From: Buxus sempervirens
Taxonomy: Eukaryota > Streptophyta > Magnoliopsida > Buxales > Buxaceae
Assembly (NCBI GenBank): GCA_947561395.2
Contig: OX387184.1
Span: forward strand, 35,082,766-35,146,765
Length of the DNA: 64,000 nucleotides
Direction: 5' to 3'
Made by a program: the position numbers and the translations under genes. Below, piece after piece: positions 33,843 to 45,198 of this stretch. The notes beneath the pieces were generated by a model, which saw only the letters and a list, made by a program, of their open reading frames with translations, had not been told where the DNA came from and made no database searches. Position 1 is the first letter of the stretch. Every line of letters starts with the position of its first letter.

Positions 33843-34790
33843 GATGGAACCTCCATCTTTTCATGGGTTGCCAGACCCGATGGAGGCAGAGCAATGGATG
33901 CAAAAAATAGAAAAGATTTTCGTAGCCATGGAGTGTGCACCTGAGAAGAAGGTGTGTCTTGCCACATATATGTTAGAGGGAGAGGCATAGCACTGGTGGC
34001 AGGGGGCAAGTGGTAGACATGAATTGGGAGTTGCAATGCCATGGGAGCAGTTTCGGGATCTGTTCCTTGAAAAGTACTTCCCTACCCAACTCAGACTACA
34101 GAGGCAGCGAGAATTCATGAGCATATATCAGGGTAGCTTCACAGTGGCACAGTATGAGGCTCGTTTTGACGAGTTAGCAAGATATGCACCTCATATTGTG
34201 GGCACTGATTTGCAGAGAGCACAACATTTTGAGCAAGGTTTCAGGCCAGAGATCAAAGAGAGGATCACTGCCTTGATGTGTACACAGTATGCAGACATAG
34301 TGAGACGAGCCACTGCGGTAGAGAGAGATGTTGAGATGGCGAGGGCTAGACAGGCTAGTAGGCCTATGTTTGATCAGAGGAGGTCCCAGCAAAGGGACAA
34401 GAGACCAAGGGCTGGTGGTCCATGACTATCAAGGCAGAGCAGAGGTATGCAGAGAGCGTCCTCCAGGTGTTAGTGATTACGTATGCAGGGTCCTTGCAGA
34501 GCACAACCTGGGGCTTGTTACAGATGTGGCCAGATGGGTCACCACATAGCCCAGTGTCCCCATCCATCATTTTATCAGTCTTTGCTACCTCCTCTACCCC
34601 AACCCCAGCACATACAGCAGAGAGCTCCAGCACCTGCTCCTATGCTACCACTTGGGAGATTTTAGAGGCAGCGACCAGGGCAGTGAGGACCAGTTTGTCT
34701 GAGGCAGCAGGACCGACTAGTTTGGAGAGGTGGACCTCAGAGGCAGCAACAAGCAGCACAGCGACCACAGCCTCCACCAGCTAGAGCCTA
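33843..34790 (+). pseudogene. gag of the Tekay-like element (fossil)
   Basis: The retrotransposon gag domain shows MEPPSFHGLPDPMEAEQW, then a WW-containing helix, WEQFRDLFLEKYFP and ELARYAPH, as in plant chromoviruses. A CCHC knuckle (CYRCGQMGHHIAQC) is near 34520. It forms the virus-like particle shell and binds the RNA. The N-terminal third is absent. Broken. Confidence 0.85.
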
Positions 34791-35641
34791 TGCTGTTGCA
34801 GCTCAGGGGGATCCCAAGCTGGTTGCCCCAACACTAGTAGGAGGTATTATTTATATTGCTGGCCGTTCAGCCATATGTCTAGTTGATTCTAGAGCTACAA
34901 GCTCATTCATTACTCCTGCATGTGCTGATAGAATTGGTCTTGTGCCTTCATGTTTGGATTCATTTATTTATGTACACACACCACTTGGGGATAACACACG
35001 GATTCAGACTATTTATCGAGATTGTATGGTCAGACTAGGACAACTAAACTATTCTGGGGATTTCTTGTGCTTGAATTTTGGTCACTATGATATTATCTTG
35101 GGTATGGATTGGTTAGCCAAGCATTGTATAACCATTGATTGTTTCCACAAGACTATCATAGCCAGGAAACTAGACCAACCCATGTATTGTTTTATGTGTG
35201 ATGGGTTGGATACCCATATTTCACTTGTGGCATCATTGGGTGTGGAGGAAGAGGATCATAGTCCAGTATAGCGAAGGTGCCTGTGGTATGCGAGTTTGCA
35301 GATATTTTCCCTAATGAATTACCAGGAGTACCTCCTAAGAGGGATGTTGAATTCAGGATTCAGTTGGTGCCTGGATGCCATCCTGTCTCAAAACAACCAT
35401 ACAGGATGTGTCAGCCAGAGTACGAGGAATTGAAGGTGCTGATTGACGACCTATTAGCCAAGGGCTACATCCGTCACAATGTGTCACCATGGGGTGCACC
35501 TGTCCTCTTTGTGAAGAAGAAAGACGGTACCTTATGGATGTTTGTCAATTATCGACAATTGAATGCAATTACAATGAAAAATAAATACCCATTACCGAGA
35601 ATCAACGACTTGTTTGATAAACTGAAGGGAGCCAATTGGTT
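34791..35641 (+). pseudogene. Protease and first part of reverse transcriptase (fossil)
   Basis: The aspartic-protease region includes the ICLVDS segment (about 34877), a SYDIILGMDWL-type segment (about 35085-35115) and then the RT start ([23 protein letters not shown]). The PPYRM-type and [12 protein letters not shown] motifs of Ty3/Gypsy RT follow. It stops at 35641, where a solo LTR is inserted. Broken. Confidence 0.85.
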
Positions 35642-38600
35642 TGTAAAATCCCCAATTTTCTGGAAAATTTTAAAATTAATATTTTAGTGATTAAATTTAT
35701 GTTAACTAATTAATTTTGCAGAAAAGGGAGGTTATTGATTTAAATCGGAAAAGTGGCTTGTGCTGGTCGGGCTATTTAAGTAATAAGGTATGAGGAATTT
35801 CCAGAAATTTCAATTAGTTGATTTTGCTCGGGTGAGGTGGCAAAGATAATTGATTTTAACTCTAATTGAGCTGCTGGTATAGGAATTTTGGTAGTATGGC
35901 ACCGCAGCAAATCATGAATTAAAAATTTGGTTGAGCGACAAGTATAAAATGAAGTGTAAACAAGCTCGTTGGTTTTGGCTGAGTTTTGATCGAGCAAAAT
36001 TGGAGATCTCAGAGAGAAGAGAGATCAGAACCTAGGGTTTGAGGAGATTTAAATCTGGTTGCGGAGGTGTTCATCAAAAGGAGTGATCTGATGTGATGCT
36101 CTGTTTATCGGTGTAGAAGAGAGCTGCTGCAGAATTTCAATTCGTCATGAGCAATCCGAATTCTGCAAATTCAGATCAAATTGAATGTAAGTTAACATTA
36201 AACCTGAGTTTTCGTTCTAGTTTTAGTGAGGATTCAAATCAAGTTCCAGATCTGAAAAAGTCTGAGCAATTGAGTTAAATTTCAGAGGAGGAGTGGGCGT
36301 TGAATTGGAACTCTGCTGCAGAACTCAAATCTGTAGATTTGTGGTCTTCAACAACTCGAAATTGCATCTGAGGGTGAGTAGCACAACCTTAATCGAATTG
36401 CATGGTTTCTAATTAGAAATTGGTTGATAGATTGAGCAAGAGATAGATCTCTGTTTTTCTGAGTATTGTCGTCAATATCAAACCATATTTGCTAATAGTT
36501 CCACCTGATTTCCAGATTAGATTTATAGCTAGTAATGTGAGTATTGTCATGATGAAGGAGATTCTTAGGTAAATTTTCTGTATGATGCATGTTAGAACTA
36601 AGTTACTTGTTGCTGAAGTTACAGTTTCGAAAATTCAAGAGAATACATGAATAGTTACTGTATGCTTAATTATGGTTGACCAAATGAAATTGTATTAATG
36701 TTTTAGGCATGCTTATAGCGTTAGAATCATATTGGAAACAAGTTGAATGCAAGTCCATGATGAGTTTGTGGCTGTGACTCTTAACTGAAATCTGAATCTG
36801 GGCATATAGGGAGAGCGCCCAGCATTGCTGGAGATCGCCTACCTCCTGTAGAGGTCAGCGTCCAGCAGGTTTTTGATCTCTAAAGCCTTAACTCTTAACC
36901 TATGTTAGAGGTTCTTCTAGGATTTGGTTCGAATGCAAGACAGGAGGTTAGTCTAAGTGATATGATCTATATAACCACTCGACCATGAAGATTTTCTGCT
37001 GGTGCTGAGTATATAAGCTTAGTGCCAACCTTTTCCAAGGTTAGCACCAAGTGCTGCCAAATAGATATGGAATAAGGATTGTGTGCATGGGTGGAATGTT
37101 TACAATGAATCTAAAATTTGATAATGGAAGAGCTAAGGGGTGAACTAAAATCTGGTGGATTGCTAGGGACTCCAAAGGCTTAGCTGCCTGGCGCCTAACT
37201 CCTTTAGAGGTCAGCGCCCAGCAGATTTTGATTATTAAAGAAAGGTTACTTTATGATTTGGAGTATGGAGTTTAATCATAGGTAAATCAAGGTCTTTAAG
37301 GTAAAACCCATAGGTAGAGTAAATCAGGTTTGGTTATGGAAATCCATGCTTAAAGAATGATAGAAGTGGATAAGGTGGATGGCTTACAATAGGTTCTTAA
37401 TTAAATGCAAGTGATTTATAAAGGCATGTTTAAGGAGTTAAAATATCACCAGAAATAGTTGGATTACAACAAAATAGATCAGTCCTAATCAAATTTCCAC
37501 AGCTGTACTTGAATCTGGAAAAATAGAGAGAGTGCCTACCATTGCCTACCATTGCTGACCATTGCTGACCTGTAGCCCAGCTCAAGTCTAGGGTGATTCA
37601 AACCCAAATCCTTAATTCAAGCAAGGGGAAAAACCTTTGGAAATCTAACCTAGAGTAATTAAATGATTTCTGGAAAATAAGAGAGGTTGGTTTGAGAAAT
37701 TCTGCAGGTACTAGTGTAAAAATCAGCAATCTATCTAAGTAATTAAAAGTGAGTATTTTAATAAGTTCTGAGATTTTTCCAGCAATTATAATTTGGGATT
37801 TTCTACACTTATAAGGTGGTATTATCTACGAGATAAATGGGAGATGAAGAAAGGGAATTGGAGTGAGATATAGGTGCTGAACCTGGGTTTATAATTAAGT
37901 ATAAAGTAGAGAAATCAGAAGAATGGAGTGAGAAATGAGTTGGAGATTATAAAGAAATCTGAACCTATGTATAGTCTCTAGATGATTTCTTTTGTAAAAC
38001 ATATTAAGTAAGATCCTCTAAGGATACTTTATAAAGGATAAAAAGGATAGGAGTACAATAATAAATGCTGAAATGAAAATATTAAAGAGAGTTATATGAA
38101 GTAAAAGAGTTAAAGAAAGAGTTGAGAATATTAGATTAAATAAAAGTGAGTTAGTGTAAATTATATGGGGAAAGGTTTCTGTTGAGTATAAAAACAAAGG
38201 TGACAAGTCTGAATTTAATATTATTACAAAACTTTGATATCTATATGCAGATTTGCCGGTTTAATCGTGTTTTGACAGTTTTACCAAATTTTGACTATAA
38301 AAGAGGATTTTCAGCTTTATGTTGGAAAGGGCTTTCTAAACTAAATTGTTATGGACAAAGCTGATTTTTGGGATCTTTTATACACTTGGAGGATGTTCGT
38401 GAGAATCTAGATGGCTGGATGGTTACCTTACCTCCGTGTACTCGGGGATGCCCATGTACTTGGGATGTTGATACCTCTGTGTACTCAGAGATGCCCCGTG
38501 TACTCGGGATGATATGATTGAGATTGAGATGAGTTGTGCTTGCTAGATTTCACGATTGGTTTTGGTTTTAGAGTCTAGTGGGCATAGCTCGATATGGATC

Positions 38601-39376
38601 CATGTTAGGAGCTAGTTAGTGGAAAGGATTGTTCTTTGCTAGTTGTAATACTGTGTTCACGCACGCGTTTCCACTGTGTACTCAGTGAGGCCTGATCGTG
38701 TACTCGGCTGGCTGCGGCTGTCCCTCATTTTATCGTGTACTCGGACTGTGACTGGATTAGTACATGCCAACCCATCACTGTACTGGGTGGGTTCTCCCGC
38801 AATAAGACGATGATCGTGTACTCGGCATATCGCACCTAAGCCGGGAGGTGGCATAGTGAACACTGGCATTACCTAGTTAAAGACAGTCTTATTTTCATGA
38901 GTCCTGCAGCGACTTATCAACTGTTGATTTGATGTTACCTATATATTTGTGGAACTGGATTATTTCTGTATTTTATACTGATTGATTGGATTACTGTTGA
39001 ATTACTCGGATTATTCGGAACTGAGGTGTTATCGCTACTGTTGTATGATTTACAACTGTATCATATTTTAGAACTGATGAACTGTATTTAAGCATGCATG
39101 TGCTGCTTACTGGGATATCCATATCTCATTACGTTTTGTTTTGTTTTGTTTTCAGTTTCTAGTAAGGACGGAAATCAACGGGTATATACTTGGTTCATGT
39201 GAGTCAGCCTCGATTATGGTATTTAATAATTGAGCTTGGGTTATAGTGCACTCTGATTTTATAGTTATTGTTTAATTCATGTTTTTCCTTTACTCTGATT
39301 TGCTATCCTGGGTTATATATTAACCTTCGGTGATAAGTTACGGTTTCTCTACGTAACTTGGATCCGGGGCGTTACA
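35642..39376 (+). mobile_element. Solo LTR, Tekay/Del-like, inserted in reverse transcriptase
   Basis: Starts TGTAAAATCCCC, ends GGGGCGTTACA, 3735 bases, perfect TSD tggtt (35637-35641, 39377-39381). Donor-like aggg|tgagtagcac (GT about 36374), GC-rich motifs (about 36805-36865, 37190-37225), CGTGTACTCGG arrays (about 38430-38530 and 38665-38830), hairpin-like gggatatccatatctc (about 39112-39127), acceptor ttttgttttcag (AG 39154-39155). A close relative of 22046-25680. Confidence 0.92.
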
Positions 39377-39381
39377 TGGTT

Positions 39382-40404
39382 CTCTAAGATAGACCTGCGA
39401 TTAGGCTATCATCAGTTGAGGGTAGCTAAAGAGGATATTAAGAATACATCATTTAGAAAGAAGTATGGGCACTTTTAATTTCTAGTAATGCCTTTAGGAT
39501 TAACAAATGCCTAAGCAGTGTTTATGGATCTGATGAATCACATCTTGTATAGATGTCTAGACAATTTCGTTGTAGTCTTCCTTGATGATATCCTTGTATA
39601 TTCCAGGAGTAGGGGGGACCATGCGGGTCATCTGAAAGTTGTACTTCATACATTGCGGGAAAACCAATTGTATGCCAAGTTTGAAAAGTGTTAGTTTTGG
39701 TTGAACCCGGTGTCCTATTTGGGTCATATAATATCTGGAGATGGAATATCAGTAGACCCAGCAAAGGTAGAAGTAGTGACTAAATGGCCTAGACCCACGT
39801 CAGTTACAAAGATACGCAGTTTTTTTGGGTATGGCAGGCTATTATAGACGTTTTATTGAGGGATTCTCCATGATAGCTGCCCCACTTTTAAATCTAACAA
39901 AGAAAGTTGTACCGTTTGAGTGGGTGAGAAATGTGAGAAGTTTTCAGGAGTTGAAGGTTCGTCTAACTACAGCCCTAGTGTTAGTGATTCCGACAGTGAA
40001 TGATGGGTTTGTAGTATACTTTGATGCTTCACATATCGGACTTGGTTGTGTTCTGATGCAGTCTGATAGGGTAGTGTCTTACGCTTCTAGATTACTTAGA
40101 CCACATGAGTGCAACTACCCTACCCACAATCTTGAGTTGGCAGCCATTGTATTTGCACTAAAGATTTGGCGCAATTACTTATTTGGGGCACAATTTGAGA
40201 TCTTCTCTAACCACAAAAGCCTTAGATATTTATTTTCTCAGAAAGATTTGAATCTAAGGTAGAGAAGGTGGATGGATTTATTGAAAGATTATCAAAGTAC
40301 TATCTAGTATCACCCAGGGAAGGCCAATGTCGTAGCAGATGCATTGAGCCGAAGGAGATCCACAAAGGAAAAGGTTGAGATGCTAGCTTCCTTTATGGCT
40401 AGTC
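39382..40404 (+). pseudogene. Reverse transcriptase (second part) and RNase H (fossil)
   Basis: The RT catalytic motif FLDDILVYS lies at about 39578-39604. The connection and RNase H follow ([15 protein letters not shown] from about 40018, and the [13 protein letters not shown] segment), with the ADALSR end of RNase H at about 40335-40352. It ends at 40404, where the next solo LTR is inserted. Broken. Confidence 0.88.
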
Positions 40405-42621
40405 TGTAGAACCCCGGAATTTTCCTAAAATAAAATAAATAAATAAATAGATAATTAATAAATAAACTAGAGAGATTTAGAAGTGAAAATAAATTAGAAA
40501 GGAAAAATAGGAACCAAATATAGGAATCTAATTTATATTATAAAAGAGAATTTGAAGAACTAATATTTAGGTTTTAAAATTTCAAGTTATGAAGAAAAAT
40601 AATAATAATAATATAATTTGAGGAATTGTGAAGAAATTTAATGATTAAGTAAGGAAATTAAAGAAATGGGTAGTTTGGTCATTTCTAATTATTCAAATTC
40701 ATGAAAGGAATAAAATAATTAATTATTAAGTTAAGAAACCTAACTAGACCAAATTTTAGTTTAGTTGGATTTAGAATAATGAATTTAAGGTTTAAAAGAA
40801 GGAATACAGACTTAATGGTAATTATATTATTTAGGGTCCTTAATTTTGGTAATATGGGAGGATATTAGGTGTTCGGTTAATATTTAAAAATAGGGATGAG
40901 AATTAGCACGAAAATTAATTAGAATTTCTTTAAAAGTAAAGTTTAAGGAAAAATAAATAAATAAAAAGAAGAAACGTGTCTTTAGCATAGGTCAAACCAC
41001 CCTTCATGTTTGGTTTGGATGGCTAGGTGATTGGCTTTTGGGATTTAACCCTTGGTTTAGGAAAAAGGCTATATAAAGAATGGGTGCTTAGGGTTAGGTT
41101 TCTTTAGTAGGCTGAAAACTAAAGATAAGGGGAAGAGGAGAGGGTTGGGTGTTGGAAAAAGAAGAAGAAAGTGGTTGTAGGCGCCCTTCCTCCATTGATG
41201 TTTTTCTCTCATTTCTGGGTTGGTATTCATCAGATCTGAGGAGAAAAGAGGAGGAAAGATTCATGCATAAAATCTGGAGAAAAATAGAAAGAGGGATGGA
41301 CAGAAAAAGAAGTGTTTGTGAAGAAGACAGGGTGCTGTTAGAATAGAGATCTAGGGAAATCCAACTATTGGATTGACCTCAAACTTGGTGGTTATGATCT
41401 TCACTCGTAGAACTTCAATTTGAACGGTGGAGATTGGATTTGGAGAAGTCTAAAGTGGTACGATCAAGCTCAGAATATTGGTGGACGATCAGATTTTTGG
41501 AAGAAATGAGCAAACCCTTTTAAACTGGAGAAAATGCATGATTTTCGTATGGTTTAGATTGTTTTATCATGGTTTATTCTGATTCAGATTTTGGTTTGAA
41601 AGGTTGGGGGATTTAAAAATTGGTTTTGCTTTCATTCTCTTTTAAAGAAAACAAGATAAGTGATGATAATAAGAGATTTAATTAAGTAGGAAAATCCTAA
41701 ATCAACTTATAATTACTGGGAACAAATTAGGAATGGCTTGGAAGCAATTTAGAATGGAAATAAGATGATTAGAGGCAATATAAAATTATAAAGATTATTG
41801 AATACTTCGGAAATTAGAAAACCCAGAAAAACAGTGAAATTTGGCTGAGCGCCCAAGTGGCCGCTCGAGCGCAATAGCAGGCGCCCCGCCTGTGTATTTT
41901 GATACAAAATTAAAATAGAACTTGAAACCCGATGCCCGGTTGACCGCTTGAGCGCCATCACGAGTGGCTAAGAAGGAATTTACTCAGTAACGGATGCCCA
42001 ACAGACCGCTCGAGCGCCCAGTCGAGTGACCTCTGTCAGAAATTTCCAGATTTTTGTAATTCGGGCCAAAAGCCATTTTTAATGATTTTTCTTGTAATTT
42101 TAAAGTTGTAACAGTTGTAATTAGGGTAATATGAAATGTAGGAAGTGGCGAATTAAATTTGGAATAAAAGATAGTAATTTGGGACGATGAATGTAAAGAT
42201 GAATTTTATAGAGATGTTTTGAGCAGGAAGAGGACTTAACCTATTTAGATCTGGGTTTGGGTAACATGACCTATTCTTAAACTTCAATACAGACCTAAGT
42301 TATCTTCTGGATGTACTAAATAAAAGGGTTAATAAGTTTTGACACCTTAGGTTATAAAGAGGAGATTTAGGAAATTATTGGATAAATATTAATAGTAACA
42401 ACCAACTAGGGGGATGAATTTTAGTAAACCTTAATATACTGATTGGTAAGCTATCTAACACTTAAATATAAGTAATTTAAGAGTGTTCACATTAATAAAT
42501 AACCGTTTAGACAATAAATCAAGGAATTGGGGATAATTTGGTAAGATACCATGGTTTAAAGGTATGGAATGGTGTTTTCTATTTATTTCCGTTTAAAACC
42601 TGATTTGGTTCTTTATATCTT

Positions 42622-42932
42622 GGGAAATTTACACTAACACCCCCTGAGGTTTGGGTAAGTGTCACGGACACCCCCTGTGGTTCAGAAGCGATCACTTACT
42701 ACCCCTGTAGTTTGGAAAAGCGTCTGTTACACCCCCTGCCATTACTTTGGTCACAAACGGCGTTGGATATTTTGTTCTAATGGCGAAAATACCCCTCGTT
42801 TAAAACGCTCTTCTCTCCGTTATCTCTCTCTCCACGATCTCCCTTTGCCCTAAATCTCCCTTCGTCCTCCTTTCTCCAAGAACACCAAGAATAGAAGAAG
42901 CCCTAACCTAAGACAAAGAAAGAATGCATTGT
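42622..42932 (+). repeat. MULE left terminal inverted repeat
   Basis: Begins gggaaatttacactaacacc and contains evenly spaced aacacccc/acaccccc blocks. Pairs with 54405-54705. The inner end (from about 42880) has an extra block of about 14 bases relative to the right copy. In MuDR-type elements the TIR carries the promoter of the adjacent gene. Confidence 0.95.
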
Positions 42933-45198
42933 AAATGCCCTAATCGCTTCACCCTTCTTCTCCTTCGCATCCCCTTCACGAAGCCTCCTTCTCTCTCTAT
43001 CTAGTTCACTCCAGAAATCTCCTCCCTCCGTTCTCTTCTCCACAGTCTTCCTCGCTCTGCGCAACTTCGAATCAAGGAGCTTCTATATTCTTCATCTCGA
43101 CTGGCAGCTAAAAGCTTCGTTCCTGCGCAACTTCGAATCAGGTATTTCTTGATCTTGTTTATCCGAGTATTTCGTCCGATCTGAGAGCTCATCTCGACTA
43201 GATTTCGTTTTTTGAATTTGATTTCTAGGACTTTCTGTTTTGTTTTCTTTGCTTGAATTTGAATGTGATCTTTGTTATGAAGAGTGATTTAGGAGCATCA
43301 GTAATGTGACCTCTTCGTTCTCCTTCCAAATCTCGACTAGGTTTCAGTAATGTCAACTAGATTTTGTGCGTGTGGTTCCAAGCTCCCAGCATGCATGATG
43401 GGTCTTCTGTAAGAGTAGTAAATTAAGGTTCCTTCTCATCATCATCATCATCATCGTGACGATGATGGAAAGGGTGGAGCCAGGAGTGTTTCTTTTTGTG
43501 AGGTTCTTCATCAAGGCCACCACCCTCACCCTCATGAACATGATACTGATTATTGTCGACCCTGATGAAAACCTAGCACAAATCCTAAACCTTAAAAGCG
43601 AAAGATTTTAGCAAAGAAAGATATAAGCTCCAAGAAATAAACGCAAATGGTTTCGGCAAAGAAAGATACAGTGCCAACAACTTCCCTTTGACGGCTTCCA
43701 ATCACTACAACAACTATAAAATTGATGCCTTTTCCCAATTAACTAAACTTGGAAAAAAAAAATCCTGCTAATCCGTTCAAACTAGTGATAAAATGGTGAA
43801 TGTTAGGTGCGAATAATTATCTTCTACTCAAAAAACCACACAGAAATAGTCTTTGTATCAGCTCGCAATCGCGTCCATTGTTGCTCTGTAACTTTAGATT
43901 CTCAATAAAAATAGATGAAATCATGTAGATCCAAGGGCAATGGCACTCCTCTTAGGAACCTAGGAAAGATCTTTATTTGGTGGTCTGCTGTTACCATTGT
44001 TGCAGTTTTGCATGTTGGGTACAGGTGCTCAGTGTATGAATAAGGTTCTCACAGTTTGTGGAGGACCAGCATACTCTTGGTGCCCTTCCACCTCCAAAAT
44101 TAATAATTCTTCTGGGTTGTGAGCGGTTTGTAGGGAGCTTTTGTAGTTGCAAACCAATTTAATGGGTTTTCTGTTATAGTAGAGATTTGAGTTTAGTATA
44201 CTATATTACAGTTATATCAATGTAAGAAGTTGTCCAACATTTTCTGGCATTCCTTTAACTCTTAATATTATATTAGAGTCTGCCTCTGTACATAACAATC
44301 TCATGGTTGCACAATTTGACATAATTGAATACATGTGAAGCTATCTACGTGTCTTGTTATCACTAAAGATTACGAACTTACACTCAGATGGCCAACAAGT
44401 GCAGACTTAATGTCTTGGTCCAGTACTTACAACAATAAATAAAGGTTCAAGTGCACCTCCAATTAATTTGTAGCCCTTTGCCGAAGATAGGGAGTTAAAG
44501 CAAGTACAAAAGCATTCCTGCATGTTGTTGAATACACATCTTGGAGTGGTCTCCAGCCTTTGTTTTAAGTACTGTATCTTGAAATGACTGTATGCCTATA
44601 TTGATTGATGTTATAGGGTTACCACAGCATTTGGATTGTGAGTTGTGTTTTATCATATCTTCTGTCATTAATATAATATCACAGGCTTGACTTCATGATC
44701 TGTGACTTCATGTCAGCATAAGTAGGCATAATGTTAGAGATTATCTGCTAAACTTAGGAACCAAATAGGTGAGAACCCAACCCTATACCCCAACATGGCA
44801 GCATAAGACAGGTTCACTTTTGTGTGTGATAACTGAAATGTTGCGTAATTGTGAATGCATGCAGGTCTTTTAATTTAAATTATAGTTTTGTTTAACATGA
44901 AAAGATAGAATTAATCTTGTAACATGGAGAGTTATTTGACTATTGGCCCTTAGTAGATTATTGAACACTTGAATGATAGATGAATTTCACTAAGGTGGAC
45001 AAGATGAGGTGTAGGAAAAATCTTGTTAATCACAGAAAACATGGCAAGCCTTATAAGTATAGTGCCTCAATTTTCAAAGTTTATTGCTATTAGTCCTTAT
45101 TTGTCCGGACTTTTGTTGTTGTCTGTCATGTGATCCGGTGTGATCTGTAGCTAATTTCATCTTGTTCAATTTGTTAGGCGTAGTTTCTTCTGAACAAG
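42933..45198 (+). other. 5' untranslated region and probable leader intron of the MULE transposase gene
   Basis: A CT-rich leader (about 42950-43140) ends in a donor-like aatcag|gtatttc near 43140. A candidate acceptor (ttgttag|gcg, about 45177) lies 20 bases before the transposase ATG at 45199. The intervening 2 kb is AT-rich with no coding motif. The leader contains two copies of tgcgcaacttcgaatca (about 43057 and 43122). Confidence 0.5.

Noticed and set aside
42659-42853. ORFs in the MULE terminal inverted repeats (also 54382-54669)
   Set aside because: They are mirror copies in the two TIRs with no conserved domain; TIRs here carry promoter and leader sequence.
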